Shown in pieces: positions 34,734 to 43,544 of a DNA stretch of 64,000 nucleotides; within the stretch, counting starts at the first letter, position 1; the number at the start of each line of letters is the position of its first letter. Below the pieces are notes generated by a model, which did not search any database, had not been told where the DNA came from, and was given only the letters and a program-made list of their open reading frames with translations. The position numbers and the translations under genes were made by a program. Source of the DNA: Pseudomonadota bacterium (GTDB lineage Bacteria > Pseudomonadota > Gammaproteobacteria > Burkholderiales > Burkholderiaceae_C); assembly GCA_029780695.1 (NCBI GenBank), contig JAKOYD010000167.1, positions 28,386-92,385 on the forward strand. Direction: 5' to 3'.

Positions 34734-35717
34734 ATGAACCAGCGCGCCAATCGCCGCCAGCTTCTGCAAACCACTTCAGCCACCGCCCTGCTCAGCCTGC
34801 TCGGCCTGCCCGCGCAGGCGCAGGAAGGGCCGCCGCTCAAGCTGGTGGTCACGTTTCCGCCCGGCGGCAGCACCGACATCACGGCGCGCATCATGCAGCC
34901 GCGCCTGTCAGAGCTGGCCAGGCGCCCGGTGATCGTCGACAACAAGCCCGGCGCGGCCAGCCAGATCGGCACCCACTACGTGGCCAAGGCCGCGCCCGAC
35001 GGCAACACGGTGCTGGTGTGCTTCGACACGCACGCCATCAACCCCATCGCCAAGCCGCGGCTGCCCTATGACACCTTCAAGGACTTTGTCGGCGTCAGCC
35101 TGGCGGTGCGCTTTCCGCTCGTCATCGGCGCGTCGCCCAGCGTGCCGGGCGCCCACCTGCGCGAATTCCTGGACGCCGCGCGCAAGGCGCCGGGCAAGTT
35201 CAGCTATGCGTCGACCGGCGTCGGTTCGATGAACCATCTGGTGATGGAAGACATCAAGCGCAAGTCCAACACCTTCGTGCTGCACGTGCCGTATGGCGGT
35301 GGCGGGCCAGCCGTGGCCGCCGTGGTCAGCGACCAGGCCAGCCTGACGCTGCTGTCCTACGCCGCGCTCAAGGGCCAGATTGCCGCCGGCAAGGTCAAGC
35401 CGCTGGCCGTGACGGGCGCCAAGCGCCTGCCCGACCTGCCCAATGTGCCGACGGTGGCCGAGTCGGGCTTTCCCGGCTTCGAAGCCTATTCGTGGATCGG
35501 CATCTTTGCGCCCAGCGCCACGCCGCCGGCCATCGTCAAGCGGCTGACCGACGAGTTCCAGGCCACGCTGCACACGCCCGACGTGGCCAGCAAGCTCACG
35601 GCCGCCGGCTTCGAGGTGATGGCCACCGACGGCCCGTCGCTTGACCGTTACGCGCGCGAGCAGCACGACCGCTGGGACAAGTTCATCAAGCAGACCAGGC
35701 TGAAGCTGGACGAGTGA
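34734..35717 (+). CDS. Bug-family tripartite tricarboxylate receptor
   Basis: A 327-residue periplasmic solute receptor. The signal peptide has a twin-arginine-like start (ANRRQLLQTTSATALLSLLG) with cleavage near AQAQ. Hallmarks are VVTFPPGGSTDITAR, IVDNKPGAASQIG, YASTGVGSMNHLV and HVPYGGGGPA. Bug proteins bind organic acids; many have no membrane partners nearby, as here. The start at 34734 follows AGAGGAC and was preferred over one 21 bases upstream. It likely feeds the ThDP enzyme upstream. Confidence 0.92.
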   Translation: MNQRANRRQLLQTTSATALLSLLGLPAQAQEGPPLKLVVTFPPGGSTDITARIMQPRLSELARRPVIVDNKPGAASQIGTHYVAKAAPDGNTVLVCFDTHAINPIAKPRLPYDTFKDFVGVSLAVRFPLVIGASPSVPGAHLREFLDAARKAPGKFSYASTGVGSMNHLVMEDIKRKSNTFVLHVPYGGGGPAVAAVVSDQASLTLLSYAALKGQIAAGKVKPLAVTGAKRLPDLPNVPTVAESGFPGFEAYSWIGIFAPSATPPAIVKRLTDEFQATLHTPDVASKLTAAGFEVMATDGPSLDRYAREQHDRWDKFIKQTRLKLDE

Positions 35718-35723
35718 GATGGC

Positions 35724-35897
35724 GCCCCCACGCTCCGCCACTGCGTGTGCTGCGCTGCCCCCCGAGGGGGCCGCAACCACCTTGGGAGCGGCCCGGCGGC
35801 GGCTGACCATGCCCCCACGCTTCGCCACTGCGTGTGCTGCGCTGCCCCCCGAGGGGGCCGCAGCCGCCTTGGGAGCGGCCCGGCGGCGGCTGATCCT
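35724..35897. repeat. Two tandem copies of an 87-base repeat
   Basis: Copies at 35724-35810 and 35811-35897, with few differences, contain GCGCTGCCCCCCGAGGGGGC. The same sequence, inverted, occurs inside recG near 44130-44160. Confidence 0.85.
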
Positions 35898-35905
35898 CGC
35901 GTCAA

Positions 35906-36781
35906 ATGAGCCATAGGCCCCAACTCGACCACGTCGTGCTGGCGGTGAACGACCTGGCCGCGGCTGCCGACGATTTCCGCGCGCTGGGCTTCACGGTCAC
36001 GCCCGGCGGCGAACACAGGGGCCGTTCTTCGCACAACGCGCTGATCGTGTTCGACGACGGCGCCTACCTGGAACTCAAGGCCTGGCGCGCCCCGGCGCCC
36101 GACGAGGCCTGGTGGCGCACGCTCGACGCACATGGCGACGGGCTGGTCGACTGCGCGCTGTGGCCGGCCAGCGTGCCTGCCGCGCTGGCGGACGCGCACG
36201 CGCGCGGCCTGCACACCTTGCGCGGCCCCGTTCCCGGCCGTCGCGCGCGGCCCGACGGCGCCGACGTGCGCTGGGAAACCGCGCGCCACGACACGCCCGA
36301 CGTGCCCTTTCTGTGCGCCGACCTGACCCCGCGCGCGCTGCGCGTGCCCGAGGGCGCGGCGCGGCAGCATGCCAATGCCGCTACGGGCGTTGCCTGCGTG
36401 CAGATGGCCACGCACGACCTGGCGCAGACCGCCCGCCGCCACCAGGCGCTGCTGGGCACGGGGCTGTCTTGGCAGTGGGCGGGGCGCGACGGCGACATGG
36501 CCGGCCTGCGCTACCGCCTGGGCGGCGCCGATTTCGAGCTTTTCGGGCCACTGGCGCTGGCGGATCAAGCGGATATAGCTATTCAATTAATAGCAATCGA
36601 TGCGTCGCCCCACAGCGCTTTCGACGCCGCCCGCGCACGTTTGATCGGGCACGGCGAAGGCCCATTTGCCTGCCGCCTGCGCGCAGCCGAGGGTACGCCG
36701 GCCCGCGTGCTGGATCCCGCGCGAACGCACGGCGCGCGCCTGGTGCTGGGCCAAGCTAGGGCCTGTTCACGCTATTTTTAG
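35906..36781 (+). CDS. Glyoxalase-like (VOC superfamily) protein, C-terminus altered by a MITE
   Basis: A 291-residue protein with the glyoxalase-like domain PF13468: LDHVVLAVNDLAAAADDFRA, GFTVTPGGEHRGR and VDCALWPASVPAAL, with a second half-domain around VACVQMATHDLAQTA. The last residues (RACSRYF) and the stop codon come from the MITE at 36756-37027, so the natural end was replaced. It contains a copy of the dispersed repeat (DIAIQLIAID, around 36573-36600). The substrate is unknown. It follows the Bug receptor after the tandem repeats. Confidence 0.82.
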   Translation: MSHRPQLDHVVLAVNDLAAAADDFRALGFTVTPGGEHRGRSSHNALIVFDDGAYLELKAWRAPAPDEAWWRTLDAHGDGLVDCALWPASVPAALADAHARGLHTLRGPVPGRRARPDGADVRWETARHDTPDVPFLCADLTPRALRVPEGAARQHANAATGVACVQMATHDLAQTARRHQALLGTGLSWQWAGRDGDMAGLRYRLGGADFELFGPLALADQADIAIQLIAIDASPHSAFDAARARLIGHGEGPFACRLRAAEGTPARVLDPARTHGARLVLGQARACSRYF

Positions 36782-37027
36782 CCTTGCGTTGCGAGTCAAA
36801 AAGGCCACGCGCCAAGGCGCCAGCCGCCGCCAAGGTAGGTACCTTGGCAAGGATGGCAACGCTGGCGATGGCCTTTTTGATCGCAACCCGGAGGGAACAT
36901 GCTTGAAAAACCGCCACTCGTCGTTGCGCTCCTAGCGCAGACGCCCGGTCTGGGCGTCGTCGCGCGCCTGGATTGGCGCTTTTTCAAGCATGTTCGCATG
37001 GCTAAAAATAGCGTGAACAGGCCCTAG
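36756..37027. mobile_element. MITE-like element with 28-base inverted ends
   Basis: The ends (36756-36783 and 37000-37027) are perfect inverted repeats starting CTAGGGCCTGTTCACGC. Inside are two more inverted pairs: around CAAAAAGGCCA/TGGCCTTTTTG and GAACATGCTTGAAAAA/TTTTTCAAGCATGTTC. It has no transposase gene. The outermost CTAG could be a target-site duplication. Confidence 0.88.
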
Positions 37028-37068
37028 ACGAGTGCGCTAGCATGCGCGCCGGCTTAGACTCCCGCGCC

Positions 37069-38232
37069 ATGGCGCATCCCAACCCCACCGCTTTTCGTCT
37101 GCGTCGCCGCCAGTGGCTCGGCATGGCGCTGTCCGCCGCCGGCCTGCTGGCCGCCTCGGCCAGTGAAGCCCGCACTCCCGCGCCGCGCGCCGCCGCGCCC
37201 GCCCTGCGCCTGCTGGCGCATGGCAGCCTGCCCACGGGCACCGAGTTCAAGGGCACGCTGGTCGGCGGCCTGTCGGGCCTGGCGTACGACGCGCAGGACG
37301 ACCTGTGGTACGCCCTGTCGGACGACCGCAGCCGCCACGCGCCGGCGCGCTGCTACGTGTTTCGCCTGCCGCCGCTCACCACGCAGCCGCTGCTGCCGCA
37401 GTGGGTCGACGTGATCACCCTGCTGGGCGCCGACGGCAAGCCGTTTGCCCGCCACGCGGTCGACCCCGAAGGCCTGGCGCTGCGGCGCGACCCGGCGACC
37501 GGCAGCGCCACGCTGCTGTGGACGAGCGAGGGCGACATCCGCGCGCAGATCGCGCCGGCGCTGTACGAATCGGCGCTGGACGGGCGGCTGCTGCGCACCT
37601 TCACCCTGCCCGATGCGCTGCGCGAGCTGGGACGCATCGGCCGCGGCCCGCGCCACAACGAAACGCTGGAAGGCCTGGCGCTGACGCCCAATGGCCAGCA
37701 CGCCTGGACCGCGATGGAGGGCGCGCTGGCGCAGGACCGCAACGGCCTGACGCCCGGCGCACCGCCCGGCCCGTGCCGGCTGACGCGCTTCGACGTGGCC
37801 AGCGGGCGCGCCGACCGCCAGGTGGCCTACCTGCCCGAGGCGCGGCCTTTCGGGCCGCTGATGCCGATGGGCGGCGTGGGCGAAAGCGGCATTTCCGAGA
37901 TCATCGTGCGCGACAACGACCACCTGTGGGTGCTGGAGCGCGCCTGGACGCCCGCCACCGGCGTGTCGGCGCGGCTGTACGAGGCCGACCTGCGCCACGC
38001 CAGCGACACCCTGGCCGTTGACGCGCTGACCGGCCGGCGCTACCGCCCCTGCGCCAAGCGCCTGCTGCTGGATTTGCGCCAGTGCGGCCTGCCGCACGTC
38101 GACAACTTCGAAGCCATGGCCTGGGGCCCGCGCCTGCCCAACGGCCACCGCACGCTGGTGATGTGCACCGACGACAACTTCAACCCGCTGCAGGTGACGC
38201 AATTTATCGCGCTGGAAGCGCTACCCCCCTGA
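37069..38232 (+). CDS. Esterase-like activity of phytase family protein, exported
   Basis: A 387-residue protein matching PF13449. A signal peptide with RRRQWLGMALSAAGLLAAS suggests Tat export. The mature protein has GGLSGLAYDAQDDLWYALSD, HAVDPEGLALRRD, RHNETLEGLALTPNGQHAW and GVGESGISEIIVRDND, fitting a six-bladed propeller. The family often accompanies phosphate or alkaline phosphatase functions; the substrate is unknown. The start at 37069 removes nine weakly supported residues. Confidence 0.85.
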   Translation: MAHPNPTAFRLRRRQWLGMALSAAGLLAASASEARTPAPRAAAPALRLLAHGSLPTGTEFKGTLVGGLSGLAYDAQDDLWYALSDDRSRHAPARCYVFRLPPLTTQPLLPQWVDVITLLGADGKPFARHAVDPEGLALRRDPATGSATLLWTSEGDIRAQIAPALYESALDGRLLRTFTLPDALRELGRIGRGPRHNETLEGLALTPNGQHAWTAMEGALAQDRNGLTPGAPPGPCRLTRFDVASGRADRQVAYLPEARPFGPLMPMGGVGESGISEIIVRDNDHLWVLERAWTPATGVSARLYEADLRHASDTLAVDALTGRRYRPCAKRLLLDLRQCGLPHVDNFEAMAWGPRLPNGHRTLVMCTDDNFNPLQVTQFIALEALPP

Positions 38233-38407
38233 GTCGCTGACGCGCCGTCACCCCCTCTGCTGCGCGAGGGGGGACAACGCCAGTGCTCGGTGCAGGTCCG
38301 GGCACGGCGTTCGTCGCATGGCCTGCTCCGCGGCCGCCGGCGTCACGAACCGGGAAGCCGTGACCGACCTACACTGCCACATCACTGACACGACTGCATC
38401 ACCCGCC
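38233..38407. other. Spacer with partial repeat before proC
   Basis: Contains a fragment ending GGCCTGCTCCGCGGCCGC, shared with the repeats at 34577 and 40157. No gene is seen. Confidence 0.4.
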
Positions 38408-39238
38408 ATGAATCAGCCCACATTGCCTTCCACCACCCGCATCGCCTTCATCGGCGGCGGCAACATGGCCAGCGCCATCATCGGCGGCTTGATCCGGCAG
38501 GGTGTACCTGCGGCGCAGATCGCGGTGGTGGAGCCGTTCGAGGCGACGCGCGAGGCACTGCGCGCGCAGCACGGCGTCGTCGCCCAGCCGGCCGCTGGTC
38601 CCGCGTTGGACGGCGCCGACTTGCTGGTGTGGGCGGTCAAGCCGCAGAGTTTTCGTGAAGCGGCTGCGCCCGTGGCCGCGCACATCGGCGGTGCGCTGCA
38701 GCTGTCGGTGATGGCCGGCATCCGCTGCGCCGACATCGCGTCGGCCACTGGCGGCGCGCGCATCGTGCGCTGCATGCCCAACACGCCGGCGCTGGTGGGG
38801 CGCGGCATGACGGGGCTGTTTGCCGCCCAAGGCAGCGACGCCGACCGCGCGCTGGCCGAGGCCGTGATCCGCACCACCAGCGACGTGCTGTGGGTGCAGC
38901 GCGAGGAGCAACTGGACGCGGTGACCGCGCTGTCCGGCTCGGGTCCCGCCTACGTGTTCTATTTTCTCGAAGCCATGCAGCAGGCGGGCACCGAGCTGGG
39001 CCTGTCGCCCGAACAGGCGCGCCAGCTGGCGGTGGGCACCTTCGCCGGCGGCAGCGCGCTGGCGGCGGCGTCCACCGAGCCGCTGTCGCTGCTGCGCGAG
39101 CGCGTCACCAGCAAGGGCGGCACCACCTACGCCGCGCTGACCGCGATGGAGCAGGCCGGCATCCAGCCCGCCTTCGTGCAGGCGATGCACGCGGCGTGCA
39201 GGCGCGCGCATGAGCTGGGCGACGAGTTCGGGCGCTGA
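38408..39238 (+). CDS. proC: Pyrroline-5-carboxylate reductase
   Basis: A 276-residue NAD(P)H enzyme making proline from pyrroline-5-carboxylate. Rossmann start IAFIGGGNMASAIIGGLI, then VWAVKPQSF, IVRCMPNTPALVGRGMTGL and the signature ALSGSGPAYVFYFLEAM with TSKGGTTYAALTAM. The ATG at 38408 was chosen because the Rossmann fold follows at once. It is transcribed alone or with the next gene. Confidence 0.95.
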   Translation: MNQPTLPSTTRIAFIGGGNMASAIIGGLIRQGVPAAQIAVVEPFEATREALRAQHGVVAQPAAGPALDGADLLVWAVKPQSFREAAAPVAAHIGGALQLSVMAGIRCADIASATGGARIVRCMPNTPALVGRGMTGLFAAQGSDADRALAEAVIRTTSDVLWVQREEQLDAVTALSGSGPAYVFYFLEAMQQAGTELGLSPEQARQLAVGTFAGGSALAAASTEPLSLLRERVTSKGGTTYAALTAMEQAGIQPAFVQAMHAACRRAHELGDEFGR

Positions 39239-39371
39239 GCCGGTTGCGTGCCGCCCGCGCGTGATGGGCCGGGGGGCACGGTGTAAGCGTTTCGTGGCCA
39301 CACGCCGTCTAGACTGCGCGGCGGCCCGCGCTGTGCGAGGCCGCCAGAATCACACCGAAAGACATCGCACG

Positions 39372-40148
39372 ATGCAACGCCGCCATTTCTCTGCCCTGGG
39401 TCTTGGACTGCTGCTGGCGCCCGCGTGGGCCCAGGTCAGCGACATCAACGACGCCATCAACAAGGCGGGGCGGCAACGCATGCTGTCGCAGCGCGTGGCC
39501 AAGGCGTATCTGGCGACGGTGCTGCGCGCCCAGGCCGGCCAGGCCGAGAAGATCCTCGACCAGTCGATGGCGCTGTTCGACCGGCAGCTGGTGGAGCTGA
39601 AGGCCTTTGCGCCGTCCAGCGCCATCCGCGACACCTATGTCCAGCTGGAAGTAGCCTGGGCCACCTACAAAGAGAATCTGGTGGGCAAGACGCCGTCCCT
39701 GGGCGGCGCGCCCGCCGTGATCGCGCAGTCCGAAGCGGTGCTGGCGCTGGCGCACAAGGGCACGGGCCAGCTGGAGCAGGAATCGGGCAAGTCGCTGGGC
39801 CGCCTGGTCAACGTGGCGGGCCGCCAGCGCATGCTGTCGCAGCGGCTGGCCAAGTATGCGTACGCCAGCGCCGCCGGCATCGACCGTGCCGTGGCGCAGG
39901 CCGAAATTGCCAAGGCGCGCACCGAATTCCTGGCCGGCATGAAGACGCTGACCGACGCGCCCGAAGCCACGCCGCGCATCCAGGAGCAGTTGCGCCTGGG
40001 CGAACAGCAGTGGGTGTTCTTCGACGCCGCCCTTCAGGCGTCGCAAAAAGGCACGGCCACGCCCGAGGCGCTGTCGCACGTGATGACGACCAGCGAGAAC
40101 ATCCTGGCCGTGCTGAACGAGGTGACCGGGTTGTACGCAAAACTCTGA
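39372..40148 (+). CDS. Exported PilJ-domain (type IV pili methyl-accepting sensor N-terminus) protein
   Basis: A 258-residue protein with a signal peptide ending near PAWAQ and two copies of the PilJ-type module (PF13675): NKAGRQRMLSQRVAKAY near residue 27 and NVAGRQRMLSQRLAKYA near 150. No signalling or kinase domain follows, so it is a free periplasmic sensor-like protein. The family usually senses in front of transducers or nitrate regulators (NIT-like); the partner here is unknown. Confidence 0.85.
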   Translation: MQRRHFSALGLGLLLAPAWAQVSDINDAINKAGRQRMLSQRVAKAYLATVLRAQAGQAEKILDQSMALFDRQLVELKAFAPSSAIRDTYVQLEVAWATYKENLVGKTPSLGGAPAVIAQSEAVLALAHKGTGQLEQESGKSLGRLVNVAGRQRMLSQRLAKYAYASAAGIDRAVAQAEIAKARTEFLAGMKTLTDAPEATPRIQEQLRLGEQQWVFFDAALQASQKGTATPEALSHVMTTSENILAVLNEVTGLYAKL

Positions 40149-40415
40149 CGCCACCCCCTGTGGCGCCTGCGGCGCCTTCCCCCAAGGGTGACGCCGCTGG
40201 TCGCCGGGGAGACTCCGGCTCGGGCGGCCGCTGGGATGGCCTGCTCCGCGGCCGCTGGATGCATGGTACGAGGCGGCGCAGCACTCATCGAAGGCTTTAC
40301 CCTTCTCTCGACGACCACACGAGCCATCGAGCATGAGACTCCCTCGCCCTGGTCAATAACCTGCCCCCGCGAACGGGGCTGGGTGAAGGCCCGCGACGGC
40401 TCGTCCGGCAGAAGC
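40149..40415. repeat. Intergenic repeat between PilJ-domain gene and ubiA
   Basis: The 40157-40257 part resembles 34577-34675 (CTGTGGCG, CTTCCCCC, GGCCTGCTCCGCGGCCG). The rest (to 40415) shows no gene and no clear terminator. Confidence 0.5.
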
Positions 40416-41315
40416 TCAATACCCCGCACGCCCCACCGCAAACGCCGCGGCAATGCCCGCAAACACCGCCGCGCCGATCCAGTGGCTTTGCTTGAAGGCG
40501 ACAAAGCAGCCCTCGCGCGTGCGGGTGCGGATAAGCGTGTAGTGCCACGCCACCTGGGCCGCCGCCACCGCAAAGCCCAGCGCCAGCGGCCACAGCGCCG
40601 GCACGCGCGCGGCGCTCACGCTCCACCAGATGGCCAGGTAGAGCGCAAAGAAACCCATCACCGCCGCCACGTCGGCGCGCCCCAGCGTGATGGCCGAGGT
40701 CTTCATGCCGATCTTCAGGTCGTCGTCGCGGTCGACCATGGCGTATTCGGTGTCGTAGGCCAGCACCAGCGCGATCTTGCCGAGAAACAGCCACAGCGCC
40801 TCCAGCGGCACGCTGCCGCGCACCGCCGCGTAGGCCATCGGAATGCCGAAGCCAAAGGCAATGCCCAGCACCGCCTGCGGCATGGCGAAAAAGCGCTTGG
40901 TGAACGGGTAGACGATGGTGACCAGCAGCGCCGGCACCGACCAGGCGATGACGGCCCAATTGGTGGTGAGCGCCAGCGCAAATGCGATCAACGCTAGCAC
41001 GGCACCGAGCGTCAGCGCTTCGCGCACGCTGACCAGGCCACTGGTAATCGGCCGCTGCGCGGTACGCTTGACGTAGCGGTCGAAGTTGCGGTCGGCCACG
41101 TCGTTGATGCAGCAGCCGGCCGACCGCATCAGCACCGTGCCCAACGTGAACACGATGAACAGATGCCAGCCTGGCCAGCCGCCCGCCGCCAGCCACAGCG
41201 CGCCCATCGTCGGCCAGTACAGCACCAGCCAGCCCGCGGGGCGGTCCCAGCGGATCAGGTCGAGATACAGCGAAAGCCGGCTGCGCGGCGGCGCGGAAGG
41301 AGGGGTGCTGACCAT
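40416..41315 (-). CDS. ubiA: 4-hydroxybenzoate polyprenyltransferase
   Basis: A 299-residue integral membrane enzyme that attaches the polyprenyl tail to 4-hydroxybenzoate in ubiquinone synthesis. The two Asp motifs are present: [15 protein letters not shown] and [38 protein letters not shown] is the conserved N-terminal helix. It is convergent with the PilJ-domain gene. Confidence 0.95.
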   Translation of the reverse strand: MVSTPPSAPPRSRLSLYLDLIRWDRPAGWLVLYWPTMGALWLAAGGWPGWHLFIVFTLGTVLMRSAGCCINDVADRNFDRYVKRTAQRPITSGLVSVREALTLGAVLALIAFALALTTNWAVIAWSVPALLVTIVYPFTKRFFAMPQAVLGIAFGFGIPMAYAAVRGSVPLEALWLFLGKIALVLAYDTEYAMVDRDDDLKIGMKTSAITLGRADVAAVMGFFALYLAIWWSVSAARVPALWPLALGFAVAAAQVAWHYTLIRTRTREGCFVAFKQSHWIGAAVFAGIAAAFAVGRAGY

Positions 41316-41607
41316 GGCCTATTTTGCGTTAGCGCGGTGTGTGCAGGAGGGCATGTGCGCAATCGCTTAGAGCTATCCATTTTATAGCTGTCAGCGCTTT
41401 ATGCATCAGCGCTAGCGGCCCATTTCTCTCCGAATAAGCATTGCGACTTGCCACGGGGAATCCAACAGCCGGACGCAGAGGACGCAAAGATTCCGCAGAG
41501 GACGCAGAAAAAAACCAAAAAAATCTTTTGGCTGTTTCTTTTGCGTCCTCTGCGAATCCTTTGCGGCCTCTGCGTCCGGTATTCGGTATTCGGTGTTCGG
41601 TATTCAA
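41316..41607. repeat. Spacer with a 111-base imperfect palindrome and a tandem TATTCGG run
   Basis: 41469-41579 is a long imperfect hairpin: the arms both read CCGGACGCAGAGG... and pair over about 50 bases with an A/T-rich loop. 41579-41606 is a run of TATTCGG/TGTTCGG units. A copy of the dispersed ATAGC repeat lies at 41370-41415. Confidence 0.8.
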
Positions 41608-42438
41608 CTACGCCGCACGCCGCGCCCACTGCAGAATGCCCACCGTCACCGCCAGCACCATGCCCGCCCACAGCAGCCCGCCCAGCACGTCGCTCAGGTA
41701 ATGCACGCCCAGCAGCACGCGGCTGGCGGCAATGGCGGCGATCAGCAGTGCGGCGGCCACGCCGATCAGCCAGCGCCCGCGGGGGCTGGCGCGCTGGCAC
41801 AGCAGCCAGGCCAGCAGGCCGTAGACCATCAGCGCGCCCGCCGCGTGGCCGCTGGGAAAGCTGTAGCCCGAGGTGACCAACCCCGGCACCGGATCGGGCC
41901 GGGCGCGCTCGAACAGGTTCTTCAGCACCCGCACCGCCAGGCTGTTGGCGGTGATCGACAGCAGCCAGACCGTGGCCACCCCATGCCGCCGGCGCCACAG
42001 CAGCACGGCGGTGACGGTGAGCGTCAGCAACGTCAGCGCGACGATGTCGCCCATGTCGCTGAGGCGCACCGCCAGCGTGCGCAGCCACGGCGTGGCCACC
42101 GCCTGCGCCCCGTGCGCGGCCCACGCGTCCATGGCGCGCACAAACGGCAGCGGGCCGGCATGTACCGCCCAGGCCAGCGCAGCCCACACGACCGCCAACG
42201 TCGCCGCCACCCAGGCTGTGGCCACAAGGCGCGCGTCGTCGGACGCCGCGCCGCCGGCCGGCCGGTTGCGCTGCCGGTAGCGCGCCAGCGCCCACGCCCC
42301 GCACAGCAGCACGGCGGCTAAGGCCCAGGGCGCGAACGGGTCGAGCGCGGTTTGCGTGCGTGAAATGCTGGCCGTCACCTCGAGCGGGACCACCGGCACC
42401 GCCGGCGCCGCCGATTCCACGGCCGTCAGCGCGCTCAC
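41608..42438 (-). CDS. PAP2-family membrane phosphatase
   Basis: A 276-residue membrane phosphatase of the PAP2 superfamily. The three catalytic motifs are visible: KNLFERARP (KxxxxxxRP), SFPSGHAAG (PSGH), and SRVLLGVHYLSDVLGG (SRxxxxxHxxxD). Membrane segments surround them. Likely acts on undecaprenyl or lipid phosphates. It overlaps oxyR's stop by 4 bases and is downstream of it on the same strand; a direct OxyR link is not evident. Confidence 0.88.
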   Translation of the reverse strand: MSALTAVESAAPAVPVVPLEVTASISRTQTALDPFAPWALAAVLLCGAWALARYRQRNRPAGGAASDDARLVATAWVAATLAVVWAALAWAVHAGPLPFVRAMDAWAAHGAQAVATPWLRTLAVRLSDMGDIVALTLLTLTVTAVLLWRRRHGVATVWLLSITANSLAVRVLKNLFERARPDPVPGLVTSGYSFPSGHAAGALMVYGLLAWLLCQRASPRGRWLIGVAAALLIAAIAASRVLLGVHYLSDVLGGLLWAGMVLAVTVGILQWARRAA

Positions 42439-43400
42439 GACAGCCGCTGCACGCCCGGCAATTCACACGCGTAGATCGCGTTGCGCAGTGCGGCGATGGC
42501 TTCGTATCGGGTGAAGCTGCGGCGCCACGCCAGCACCACGCGGCGCAGGGGCGGCGCGCCGTCGTCGTCGCGCACGGGCAGGTAGCGCACGGCGCCGGGT
42601 TCGTGCGGGTCGCGCGCAGCGGCATGCTCATCCAGCGCCTGCGGCGGCACCGCCAGGCGCGGCACCAGCGTCACGCCCATGCCGGCGGCCACCATGTGCT
42701 TGATGGTCTCCAGCGACGAACCTTCAAAGCTTTTGCGAATGCCTTCGGTGTGGCTGGAAAAGCGCGCAAATTCGGGGCACACCTGCAGCACGTGGTCGCG
42801 AAAGCAGTGCCCCGTGCCCAGCAGCAACATGTGCTCGCGCTTGAGCTGTTCGCTGGTCACGCCGTCGCCCTGTGCCAGCGGGTGGCTGGCGGGCAGTGCC
42901 GCCATGAAGGGTTCGTCGTACAGCGGCGCCATCGCCAGCCCGGTGTCCGGGAAGGGCTCTGCCAGCACGGCGGCGTCGATCTCGCCGGTGCGCAGCATCT
43001 CCAGCAGGCGCACGGTAAAGTTTTCCTGCAGCATCAGCGGCATCTGCGGCGTCAGCCGGATGTTCTGCCGCACCAGGTCGGGCAGCAGGTAGGGGCCAAT
43101 GGTGTAGATCACGCCCAACCGCAGCGGCCCGCCAAGCGGGTCCTTGCCGCGCTGGGCGATTTCCTTGATCTCGGCCGCCTGCTCCAGCACGCTCTGCGCC
43201 TGGCGAATGATTTCTTCGCCCAGCGGCGTCACCGTGACTTCGCCGCTGCTGCGCTCGAACAGCTTCAGCTCCAGCTCGTCTTCCAGCTTCTTCACCGCCA
43301 CCGACAGCGTCGGCTGCGACACGAAGCAGGCCTCGGCGGCCTTGCCGAAGTGTTTTTCTCTTGCGACGGCGACGATGTATTTCAGCTCGGTCAGGGTCAT
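42435..43400 (-). CDS. oxyR: Hydrogen peroxide-sensing regulator OxyR
   Basis: A 321-residue LysR regulator. It starts TLTELKYIVAVAREKHFGKA, with helix-turn-helix AACFVSQPTLSVAVKKLEDE nearly exact (AEACFVSQ). The peroxide-sensing pair is Cys199 and Cys208 (GHCFRDHVLQVCPE), at the same numbers as in E. coli OxyR. It controls peroxide defence genes. Divergence from recG's 3' end is close: recG ends 145 bases away. A 37-base copy of its own 5' end lies at 43503-43539. Confidence 0.95.
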   Translation of the reverse strand: MTLTELKYIVAVAREKHFGKAAEACFVSQPTLSVAVKKLEDELELKLFERSSGEVTVTPLGEEIIRQAQSVLEQAAEIKEIAQRGKDPLGGPLRLGVIYTIGPYLLPDLVRQNIRLTPQMPLMLQENFTVRLLEMLRTGEIDAAVLAEPFPDTGLAMAPLYDEPFMAALPASHPLAQGDGVTSEQLKREHMLLLGTGHCFRDHVLQVCPEFARFSSHTEGIRKSFEGSSLETIKHMVAAGMGVTLVPRLAVPPQALDEHAAARDPHEPGAVRYLPVRDDDGAPPLRRVVLAWRRSFTRYEAIAALRNAIYACELPGVQRLS

Positions 43401-43502
43401 GCTTGCGCTTCGCCTTCTTTCAATGCCCACGCCGTCGCAACGATCACGCTACAGGGTCGATCCCCGCTGCGCGGGGCCCCTCGCCCTATCCTCCGCATGA
43501 TC

Positions 43503-43539
43503 ACGGCGACGATGTATTTCAACTCGGTCAGGGTCATGC
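43503..43539. repeat. Duplicated fragment of the oxyR 5' end
   Basis: 36 of 37 bases match 43366-43402, which encode oxyR's first 12 residues. The copy lies 137 bases upstream in the oxyR leader. Confidence 0.8.
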
Positions 43540-43544
43540 GCACA

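Noticed and set aside
35719..35916. Small plus-strand ORF before the glyoxalase-like gene
   Set aside because: It is a translation of the two tandem 87-base repeats and overlaps the real start.
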